This document shows, one piece after another, positions 33,630 to 40,883 of a stretch of DNA of 50,066 bases. Position 1 is the stretch's first letter. Each line of letters starts with the position of its first letter. The translations under genes were made by a program, and so were the position numbers. The notes under the pieces are model-generated. The model was not told where the DNA came from, made no database searches, and was given only the letters and a program-made list of their open reading frames with translations. Origin of the DNA: Rhodospirillaceae bacterium (GTDB lineage Bacteria > Pseudomonadota > Alphaproteobacteria > Rhodospirillales > JABJKH01); NCBI GenBank assembly GCA_018660465.1, contig JABJKH010000119.1:1-50066 (forward strand). The letters are read 5' to 3'.

Positions 33630-34634
33630 ATGTCTATCAAACTAAAAAATGACCCCGCGTATTGGAAAGCCGCGGACTTGGCGGATCGGGACGATTGGCG
33701 GCTAGAATTAAGCACCTCTGCCATCGCTGAGTTGGAAGCCGCTGTCGGTAATTTGGGCGATAAATCCCCGCCAGATATCACCTTGGAAGGAACACCCCTG
33801 CTCCACTGTAAGGCACAGATGGCAGAAATTCGGGAATTGGTCGAACACGGGCCAGGATTGGCGCTGTTAAGCGGTCTTCCTGATTGGTCGTCAGAAATGA
33901 TGATCAACGCGTTCTGGATGCTGGGCCTGAATTTGGGTGCCCCCCATCCGCAAGATGCCGCCGGTAAGCTGATCCATGATATCCGCGATACCGGGGCTGA
34001 TATCACTCAAGACAATGTGCGCATCTATCAAACCAACCTGGAGCAAGAATTCCACAACGACGGCGGTGATGTCTTTATGCTGATGTGCCGTCGTCAGGCC
34101 AAGCTAGGCGGCCGTTCACGAATCGCCAGCGTGCCCGCCCTGTTCGCAGAAATACAAGACCGGCGCCCAGACTTGGCGGAAATTCTGACCCAGCCCTTTC
34201 ACTTTGATGCACGGGGTCAAGAACTGCCGGGCCGCCCGCCGGTTCAGAAAATTCCTGTTGTGACCCTTCACGATGGTCGCCCCTATGCCATACAGAAACG
34301 TGCCTACATCCGCTTTGCCCAGCGCTTTGATGATGTGCCGCGCTTGACCGATGCTCAAACCGAAGCGCTCGATCTCCTGGACGAACTCTGCGCCGACCCG
34401 GAATTTCAGTATTCCTACCACATGGAACCGGGCCAGATTGTGATCGGCCTCAACCACGTCACCTTTCACGCGCGCGATTCCTATGAGGATTTTGAAGCCC
34501 TGGATGACCGCCGCCACATGGTGCGGCTGTGGCTCGGTCTGCCCGACGGCCCCCCACTACCTGATTTCTACCGCGATACACGCGAATTCGGTGCGTTGTT
34601 TGAGATTACTGAGCGAAGGACTACTACTACATGA
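33630..34634 (+). CDS. TauD/TfdA family Fe(II)/2-oxoglutarate dioxygenase-like protein
   Basis: A 334-residue protein. The iron-binding HxD appears as His142/Asp144 in QEFHNDGGD and the distal ligand as His281 in NHVTFHARDSY, with Arg300 (RHMVRLWLG) in place to bind 2-oxoglutarate. It is only distantly like the enzyme at 925 and has a long N-terminal extension of about 60 residues. It heads a tight operon, overlapping the next gene by four bases (ATGA). There is no Shine-Dalgarno before the ATG, and it starts only 45 bases after a strong terminator. Substrate unknown; probably a small organic acid or amino acid derivative. Confidence 0.88.
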   Translation: MSIKLKNDPAYWKAADLADRDDWRLELSTSAIAELEAAVGNLGDKSPPDITLEGTPLLHCKAQMAEIRELVEHGPGLALLSGLPDWSSEMMINAFWMLGLNLGAPHPQDAAGKLIHDIRDTGADITQDNVRIYQTNLEQEFHNDGGDVFMLMCRRQAKLGGRSRIASVPALFAEIQDRRPDLAEILTQPFHFDARGQELPGRPPVQKIPVVTLHDGRPYAIQKRAYIRFAQRFDDVPRLTDAQTEALDLLDELCADPEFQYSYHMEPGQIVIGLNHVTFHARDSYEDFEALDDRRHMVRLWLGLPDGPPLPDFYRDTREFGALFEITERRTTTT

Positions 34635-35557
34635 CTGAACCCGTAAAAATTAAATTCGGCGGCTACGGCCCGCCGACGACGACCTTTAGCCGCGCCTTCA
34701 AGCGGGTGGGCGACGCCCTGGAAGCCCAGTTCGGCGACAGGGTGGACGTTAAATACGTTTGGAATATCATGGACTTGGGCTACAAGGGGGAAGAAATCTT
34801 GTGGTTGGTTGAGGAAGGGCTGCTGACCGTCGGCTATCAGTCGTCAAGCTATCTGACCGACCGGGTGAAGGAACTGGGTTTCGTGGATTTGCCGTTCCTG
34901 TTCAAGTCCAACGAACAGGCAAGAAACGCCATGGCGGGTGGTCTGGGGCAACACCTCAGCAAATGCATCGAAGACATCTGCAATTACCGCATCTTGGGCT
35001 ATTTCGAAAACGGCTTCAGGCATATTTCCAACAAGCTGCACCCAGTGCATGTGCCAGCTGACATGAAGGGCCTAAAAACGCGCGTGCTGCCAAGCAACAT
35101 CCAGGTGCGAACCTTCCAACTTTTGGGCGCAGACCCCCTTCGAATTGACCTGTCTGAAGCCATCAAGGGTGTCGTCGAAGGCACCTTGGATGCGCAGGAA
35201 AATCCGCTCGCCAATACCGTGACCTATGGCGTGCATAAGTTTCATCCCTATCACACGCTCAGCAATCATTTCTATATTTCGCGGCCGATATTCGCGCATC
35301 GGGATTCATTCGAAGCCATGCCTGATGACATCCGCGAAGCTTTCCAAAAGGAAATATCCAACGTCATTCCGATGCAGCAGGAATGGGCCGTGGCGGAAGA
35401 AGACATCGCCCAACAAGCTCTCTTGGATGAAGGCTGTGAGATCGTGGAACTGAGCGATGAAGAACACGCCGCATTTGTCGCCGCGGTTGGCCCGTTGTTG
35501 GACGACGCACGAGATATGTTTGGAAATGAAATGTTTGAATTGTTGGAGCAAGCCTGA
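34631..35557 (+). CDS. TRAP-type DctP-fold binding protein without signal peptide
   Basis: A 308-residue protein that matches the TRAP transporter binding-protein family along its length: LKTRVLPSNIQVRTFQLLGADPLRIDLSEAIKGVVEGTLDAQENPLAN contains the conserved Arg and the DAQENP motif. These proteins normally sit in the periplasm, but this one has no signal peptide: it starts MTEPVKIKFGG and the upstream frame is closed by a stop a few codons before. No DctQ or DctM permease genes lie in the window. A cytoplasmic ligand-binding role in the operon is the simplest reading. Confidence 0.88.
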   Translation: MTEPVKIKFGGYGPPTTTFSRAFKRVGDALEAQFGDRVDVKYVWNIMDLGYKGEEILWLVEEGLLTVGYQSSSYLTDRVKELGFVDLPFLFKSNEQARNAMAGGLGQHLSKCIEDICNYRILGYFENGFRHISNKLHPVHVPADMKGLKTRVLPSNIQVRTFQLLGADPLRIDLSEAIKGVVEGTLDAQENPLANTVTYGVHKFHPYHTLSNHFYISRPIFAHRDSFEAMPDDIREAFQKEISNVIPMQQEWAVAEEDIAQQALLDEGCEIVELSDEEHAAFVAAVGPLLDDARDMFGNEMFELLEQA

Positions 35558-36411
35558 TGAGATTTTGCCGCTATAATGATAACCGGCTGGGTGTGGTGCG
35601 GGGCGATCAAGTCCATGATGTAACGGACGTGATGAACGATCTGCCGTCCTACCGTTATCCGGCACCGCTGGGCGATGCACTGATCTCAAACCTTGATACC
35701 CTGCGTCCCAAGATGGAAGCCCTGGCTGACAAAGTGGCAGGTATTCCAATTGATGGATTAGATCTGCTCAGCCCAGTCGCCAACCCAACAAAAATTATGG
35801 GCACGCCGCAGAATTATAAAAAGCATGTGGACGAAACCTTCGCCGATGCCAACATCCACCACGGCAAACCAAAGCGCAGTCTCGCCGACCAAGGTCTTTT
35901 CTTGAAAGCTAACAGCGCCTTGGTTGGGCCATCAGCAGGCGTGACGCTTCGTTTTCCAGATCGGCGCACGGATCACGAGGCAGAACTGGGTGTGATTATC
36001 GGCAAAGTCGGATCAGAGATTTCTGAAGCAGACGCGCTTGATTACGTCGCGGGCTACGCCATTGCGCTGGATATGGTCGTCCGCGGACCAGAAGACCGAA
36101 GCTTTCGGAAATCAGTTGATAGCTATGCGGTGCTCGGCCCCTGGTTCGTCACCCGAGATGAAATTTCTGATCCGCAGGACCTAAACTTCAACATTAAAGT
36201 CAGCGGCGAAATTCGCCAGCAGGCCAACACCAAAGACATGATCCTGTCCGTCGCCAAACAAATTGCCTGGGCGTCAGAATTCTACACCCTGCATCCCGGC
36301 GATATCCTGATGTCCGGCACCTGCGAAGGCGTCAGCCAGGTTAAACCCGGCGATGAAATGGTGATAGAATTCGACGGCGTTGGGACCATGGTTATGGGGA
36401 TAAACGAATAG
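35557..36411 (+). CDS. Fumarylacetoacetate hydrolase family protein
   Basis: A 284-residue protein of the FAH superfamily. The early QNYKKHVDE and the metal ligands Glu141, Glu143 (HEAELG) and Asp172 (ALDMVVRG) are present, and it ends with GDILMSGTCEGVSQVKPGDEM. Family members hydrolyse C-C bonds of acylpyruvates, or hydrate or decarboxylate related keto acids. It starts on the last base of the preceding stop codon. In this operon it could cleave the product of the upstream dioxygenase. Its last 25 residues resemble a small frame at 43663-43821. Confidence 0.92.
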   Translation: MRFCRYNDNRLGVVRGDQVHDVTDVMNDLPSYRYPAPLGDALISNLDTLRPKMEALADKVAGIPIDGLDLLSPVANPTKIMGTPQNYKKHVDETFADANIHHGKPKRSLADQGLFLKANSALVGPSAGVTLRFPDRRTDHEAELGVIIGKVGSEISEADALDYVAGYAIALDMVVRGPEDRSFRKSVDSYAVLGPWFVTRDEISDPQDLNFNIKVSGEIRQQANTKDMILSVAKQIAWASEFYTLHPGDILMSGTCEGVSQVKPGDEMVIEFDGVGTMVMGINE

Positions 36412-36436
36412 AGTAAATCCGGAGATTATATAAAGC

Positions 36437-37444
36437 ATGTCAAATTCGGATTGGGATATATCGGATGATGCAGCGGCGCTGCATGATCGGGCGGTAATCT
36501 GCAATACGACGCTCAAATCCATCGTGTCACTGGGCGCGGAACAACTTGGCGAGACCTTGCCGAGGTACTTGGCATCGGGTTTCACCTATGTGTCTTTGAC
36601 CGTCGGTCTTGATGAAACGCCCTTGCAGGAAACCGTGCTCTATTGCGCGCGCGAACGCCGCCGCTACAAAAACTCAAAGGACTACATCTTCGTTGAGACC
36701 GTGGACGACATCCTCCGGGCGAAGAAAGAAGGCAAGCTCGCGGTCGGATTTCATTTTCAAGGATCAAATCCGCTTATGAGTGAACTCGCCATGGTTGAGC
36801 TTTATTACAACCTTGGCATCCGACACATGGTGATGGTCTTCAATCACAAAAACCCGGTCGGCGATGGTTGCCTTGAGCGCACCGACGGCGGCCTCAGCCA
36901 ATACGGCATTCGATTAATCGAAGAAATGAACCGCGTCGGCATCATGGTCGATTGCACCCATGCCGGATATACGACAAGTATGGAAGCCATGGATGTTTCC
37001 AAAGAGCCTGTAATCTTTTCTCATTGCAATGTGCTCGGGCTTCGTGACCATCAACGCAACATTCGCGACGATCAGATTACCGCGTGCGCCAAGACCGGCG
37101 GCGTGATCGGGATCAGCGGTATCGCGCGGTTCATGGCAGATCCCCAAGATGATTCCACTGAAAAATTTTTTGAACATATTGATTATGTTACGAACTTGGT
37201 CGGCCCTGAGCACGTGTGTATTGGACTGGATCACAACTACTCGCTCACGACGCGGCACAAGTACTACGAGGACAATCCACACCTTCTGTCAAAAGACGAT
37301 CCAAACTTCCCCTTCAAATACGTCCAGCCAGAACAATTTCCGAAACTCACGGAAATGATGCTCGAGAACGGATATAGCGAGAGCGATGTTGAAGGGATAC
37401 TCGGAGAAAATTTCTTAAGAGTCGCTCGCCAAGTTTGGAAATAG
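36437..37444 (+). CDS. Peptidase M19 (membrane dipeptidase) homologue with altered metal site
   Basis: A 335-residue protein of the amidohydrolase-fold renal-dipeptidase family. It keeps His175 (DCTHAG), His196 (IFSHCN), the RN pair at 207-208 and Asp265 (IGLDHNY). The N-terminal HxD ligands are replaced: the usual DGHND reads ICNTT here (residues 21-25), and the bridging Glu is Gln108 (FHFQGSN). A normal two-zinc centre is therefore not expected. It may bind one metal or act on a non-dipeptide. There is no signal peptide or lipid anchor, so it is cytoplasmic. Last gene of the four-gene operon. Confidence 0.87.
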   Translation: MSNSDWDISDDAAALHDRAVICNTTLKSIVSLGAEQLGETLPRYLASGFTYVSLTVGLDETPLQETVLYCARERRRYKNSKDYIFVETVDDILRAKKEGKLAVGFHFQGSNPLMSELAMVELYYNLGIRHMVMVFNHKNPVGDGCLERTDGGLSQYGIRLIEEMNRVGIMVDCTHAGYTTSMEAMDVSKEPVIFSHCNVLGLRDHQRNIRDDQITACAKTGGVIGISGIARFMADPQDDSTEKFFEHIDYVTNLVGPEHVCIGLDHNYSLTTRHKYYEDNPHLLSKDDPNFPFKYVQPEQFPKLTEMMLENGYSESDVEGILGENFLRVARQVWK

Positions 37445-37453
37445 CAAAAACCT

Positions 37454-37981
37454 TCACACGCCCGCTTGGTTAAAGACCTCGGCAATCGCCGCCGCCAAGG
37501 CTTCCCAATCGGGGATGGGCCGATCCTTCAGGGCATCGTTTAGGAGCAAACTTCGGTCTTTGAAATTAATGAAGACAGGGACGCCCGCGCCATAGTACGC
37601 CACCAGGAGTTGGACAACATCAGGAGCCTGGAAAGATTTGATGTCCTCAGTCGCCTTCGCCGCCAGCCCAGGTTTCCTGCCGAACCGTTCGGGGATGTGC
37701 TCCGTCGTTAGGTGAAACAAGACACCGCATTTGTCAGGCCGCAGCCCCTCCCTAAATGCATCGTCCAAGCGCCATAAGCAGTACCAGTCTTTACAGATTT
37801 CCGGCCAATCGGGGTAAATTCCGCATCCTTCATCAAAAACGCAGTTCGGGCACCAAATGTCTGCGTCCTTTTTAAAGTCAGGTTCGTCGATGACCAATTC
37901 CTTGCAGCACGCCGTACAGCGACCACATTCGCGCCCCACCACAAGCTGGTCGATTAACAAATTTTTTGCGTTATCAGGCAT
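37454..37981 (-). CDS. CxxCxxCC metal-cluster-binding protein (YkgJ-like)
   Basis: A 175-residue protein with Cys19, Cys22, Cys25 and Cys26 in ECGRCTACCKEL, the CxxCxxCC signature of the YkgJ/DUF-type zinc- or iron-cluster proteins. Further Cys at 44, 47, 53, 63 and 68 continue the family pattern. The role of these proteins is unknown; a metal or Fe-S binding function is inferred. It converges with the M19 gene (10-base gap). Confidence 0.82.
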   Translation of the reverse strand: MPDNAKNLLIDQLVVGRECGRCTACCKELVIDEPDFKKDADIWCPNCVFDEGCGIYPDWPEICKDWYCLWRLDDAFREGLRPDKCGVLFHLTTEHIPERFGRKPGLAAKATEDIKSFQAPDVVQLLVAYYGAGVPVFINFKDRSLLLNDALKDRPIPDWEALAAAIAEVFNQAGV

Positions 37982-38104
37982 CTAAATTCGCTTCCGCCAT
38001 ATCTAAAGGAGGGTGTCGCGTGTTAAAATAATATGATCTCATAGATGGATACTGAATATCACAATGCTTTTGGTTGTCTAACCGCTTGGTGAAGGAAAAT
38101 GCCC

Positions 38105-39139
38105 ATGTATTTCTTCCGCAAAGTATCTTCAATCATTGTTATGTCCCTTCTGGCAGTCGGCTTGGTCGCAGGTGACGGATCGTTCTCTCCGGCGAATGCC
38201 AACCCGAAGAAAATTAAACGCATTTTCAAAAAGAATGACTCCGATGGTGACAATAAAATTTCTGCCGATGAATGGCCCAAGTCAACGGAAGCCTTTAAGA
38301 AAATTGATGCCGACGGCGATGGTTACCTGACGAAGAGCGAGTTCAAAAACTTTTTTGCCGGTGGCGGCGGCCCTGGCGGGAGTCCAAGAGCCGATAGAGG
38401 CGAGGGACCAAAACTTGAAGGAGAAATCCAAAGAAGCGACATCGACGAGACCTCTATGGTTGCCTTTAGGGCCCGCCTTAGTAACCCCGAGTCACAAGAA
38501 AGAGGGCTGCTTGAAAGTACATTGGAGCCGATTTACCCGGAAGGTTTAAAATGTCCCAAAATTGACCATATATATGGCGAGGAATGGCAGGGGCCCGTCC
38601 CCGACCGCATCCATACCGGTTCTGATATTCCCGCTGGCTGGGACGATCCGATCTACGCCATGGCTGACGGACAGGTCGTCGCGAAGTTCCTTGGGGAGAA
38701 GGGTCACCGGGGATTACAGTTAGTTCTTCGGCACACGCCGGAGGAAACAGGTCTGCCCGTATGGGTCTACACACTATATTCGCATTTTTTTAAATTGCCG
38801 ACGTTGAAGGTCGGTGACCGCGTGCGCATGGGTGACTACCTGGGTCCCAATGGCGCAAGCGGGGTTCCCAGCAGGCACCGCGACCCGCACTTACATTTGA
38901 CGGTCTACTATTCCACGTCTCCCGAATACGCGGTGTCCAGGAATTTCATTTTCCCACAGAAGCTTCATTTTACGGATGCTGTCGCCCTTTTTCGGGGAGG
39001 AATGCCCTTGCACCCCGCCAAGCTTCGAAAATTGCCCGATGACCAAAAGAAAGTGAAGATCGTTTACAAGACCAAGTCGGGCGAAATATCCAAACCGGGA
39101 AGCAAGTTCATTTGGCCCTTTGCATGTCGTAAAGAGTAG
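38105..39139 (+). CDS. Secreted EF-hand / M23 (LytM) peptidase fusion
   Basis: A 344-residue protein: signal peptide (about 1-30), two EF-hand calcium loops (residues 45-56, DSDGDNKISADE, and 68-79, DADGDGYLTKSE), a Gly-rich linker, then an M23 domain (about 150-280) with zinc ligands His170 and Asp174 (HTGSDIPAG) and HLH at 262-264, plus a conserved YSHF at 225-228. M23 enzymes cut peptidoglycan cross-links. Calcium binding beside it suggests a calcium-responsive wall enzyme, which is inference. The start is the ATG at 38105, with AGGA eight bases upstream. Confidence 0.88.
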   Translation: MYFFRKVSSIIVMSLLAVGLVAGDGSFSPANANPKKIKRIFKKNDSDGDNKISADEWPKSTEAFKKIDADGDGYLTKSEFKNFFAGGGGPGGSPRADRGEGPKLEGEIQRSDIDETSMVAFRARLSNPESQERGLLESTLEPIYPEGLKCPKIDHIYGEEWQGPVPDRIHTGSDIPAGWDDPIYAMADGQVVAKFLGEKGHRGLQLVLRHTPEETGLPVWVYTLYSHFFKLPTLKVGDRVRMGDYLGPNGASGVPSRHRDPHLHLTVYYSTSPEYAVSRNFIFPQKLHFTDAVALFRGGMPLHPAKLRKLPDDQKKVKIVYKTKSGEISKPGSKFIWPFACRKE

Positions 39140-39158
39140 CCGGTGTAGGGAGAGGTCA

Positions 39159-40175
39159 ATGAGTCGCATCATCCTAATTGCCATAATATGCCCCACCATT
39201 TTCCTGAGCGCCATAGCTGCGTTTGCTGCGGACTACAAAATCACTCACCTGGAACAAAGTCGGGTTTTTGCCGGCACGACCTTGCTGGCTGATATGTCTG
39301 ATCCCAGTGAGCCCAAGGTGGTCGAGGTTGATTTTGACGGCACGGTCTTATGGAAGTTCACGCCGCCTCGGTCCATGAGCGGCGATATTCTGGACGCCGC
39401 CAAGCTCGCGAACGGAAATGTTCTGATCACCGTCCGAGACTCTGGAATTTATGAAATCAGGCGTGATGGTAGGGTCGTGTGGGGGCATGAAGATTCCGGC
39501 GCGTCCCACGATGCGGACCGTCTCCCCAATGGCAACACGCTATATAATCGCGGCTGGCAGGATAAGGGCGACGACGTGGTGCGGGAGATTGATCCCGAAG
39601 GCAAAATTGTTTGGGCTTGGACAGGACTCGCCGACTACGACCGCGAACCGTTTGAAGATATCGATGTCCATGGCTGGATGCATGTGAATTCAGTCTCGCG
39701 TCTGGCCAATGGCAACACCCTGGTCAGCATGCGCAACTTCAACACCGTCGCCGAAGTTGGCCAAAATGGACGTGTGGTACGGAGTTGGACGTTTAGAGGG
39801 AAAGACCGCCGATCAGGACTCAAGACCCGCGGCGAGATAAAGGGGCAGCGCAACCACGAACCTGAGATTCTCAAAAACGGTAACATGCTCTTGGCATTGC
39901 GACGGCCGAACCGCTTCGTTGAATTCAACCTTGAGACTCAAGAAATCGTGTGGAGTTGGAAGCACCCTGACGGCAATAGCGAGTTGCGCACCAACCGTGA
40001 AGCCAATCGCCTTCCCAATGGCAATACGCTTGGTTCGGCAGGTAATAAACTAATTGAAATCGCGCCGGATGGAACCATCGTCTGGCAAATGTTGGCTCCC
40101 AGTGGTAGCGATAACCATCGTAAATTTCACAAGGCCATTCGCATTGGCACAGACGGCAAGGCCTATGGTGGCTAG
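39159..40175 (+). CDS. Secreted arylsulfotransferase-like beta-propeller protein
   Basis: A 338-residue protein with a signal peptide (about 1-23, ending AFA), then regular blades of the type DGTVLWKF/NGNVLITV/PNGNTLYN/ANGNTLVS, as in the arylsulfotransferase (ASST) propeller family. ASST moves sulfuryl groups between phenolic sulfates and phenols in the periplasm. Histidines sit in the loops preceding several blades (HDADRL, HVNSVSRL, HEPEIL), as in the ASST active site, but I cannot confirm the catalytic His. The start at 39159 has GGGAGAGG. It begins 20 bases after the M23 gene, likely same operon. Confidence 0.82.
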   Translation: MSRIILIAIICPTIFLSAIAAFAADYKITHLEQSRVFAGTTLLADMSDPSEPKVVEVDFDGTVLWKFTPPRSMSGDILDAAKLANGNVLITVRDSGIYEIRRDGRVVWGHEDSGASHDADRLPNGNTLYNRGWQDKGDDVVREIDPEGKIVWAWTGLADYDREPFEDIDVHGWMHVNSVSRLANGNTLVSMRNFNTVAEVGQNGRVVRSWTFRGKDRRSGLKTRGEIKGQRNHEPEILKNGNMLLALRRPNRFVEFNLETQEIVWSWKHPDGNSELRTNREANRLPNGNTLGSAGNKLIEIAPDGTIVWQMLAPSGSDNHRKFHKAIRIGTDGKAYGG

Positions 40176-40187
40176 TATGGTGAATTC

Positions 40188-40868
40188 ATGAATACCCCAA
40201 CCAAATATTCCGATATGCATGTGCTTGTCGTCGAGGATGACAAGTTCATGCGCGATATGGTGCGCCGGGTCCTAGAGATGATCGGCGTGACTAAAATCAC
40301 TGAGGCAACAGATGGCAGTGACGGCCTCAAGAAACTCGTTGAAGTGTCCCCTGATTTGATCGTCCTCGATATCATGATGGAACCGATGAACGGCCTACAG
40401 TTTCTAAAATCGGTTCGAACGGGTCTCAGTACCCGTCGTGATTATCCGGTCGTTGTCTTAACTGGATCAAATGATGAATCGGTCTTAGGGACGGCGATGT
40501 CATTGGATTGCAATGCATTCGTAGACAAAGCCGTAAGTCTCGGTGAAATTAAAGATCGCGTGGCACGGGTCATTGCGGACCCGGTACGCTTACGCAGCCC
40601 CGACGCTTATCAAGCCGTGCACATTCCAAACATTAAAAGCGGTGCTGTCATCGAAAGTCGGCTGCGGGCCTCCGCTCCCCCCCCTGCCAGAGCTCACGAA
40701 ATTCCGCTCGAGATGGTCAAGCCGGGATCAACCCTGGCCCGTGATGTATTGTCGGATAATGGCAACGTGTTGATGATCGGAGGCACAGTTCTCGGCGTTT
40801 CAGTTTTAAACAACCTGAGAGACATCTCAAAGATCATCGATTTACCGACGCTTTGGGTTAAAGAATAG
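40188..40868 (+). CDS. Response regulator with a small C-terminal domain
   Basis: A 226-residue protein. The receiver domain covers about 10-130: Glu16-Asp18, phosphorylated Asp61 in VLDIMM, Thr92 and Lys114. A linker leads to a C-terminal domain (about 168-226) with MVKPGSTLARDVLSDNGNVLMIGGTVLGVSVLNNL, the kind of element that precedes or accompanies HD-GYP domains, but no HD-GYP follows. It follows the arylsulfotransferase-like gene by 12 bases, so control of or co-regulation with the envelope enzymes is likely. Confidence 0.88.
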   Translation: MNTPTKYSDMHVLVVEDDKFMRDMVRRVLEMIGVTKITEATDGSDGLKKLVEVSPDLIVLDIMMEPMNGLQFLKSVRTGLSTRRDYPVVVLTGSNDESVLGTAMSLDCNAFVDKAVSLGEIKDRVARVIADPVRLRSPDAYQAVHIPNIKSGAVIESRLRASAPPPARAHEIPLEMVKPGSTLARDVLSDNGNVLMIGGTVLGVSVLNNLRDISKIIDLPTLWVKE

Positions 40869-40883
40869 CGCCCTCAATTCCCC

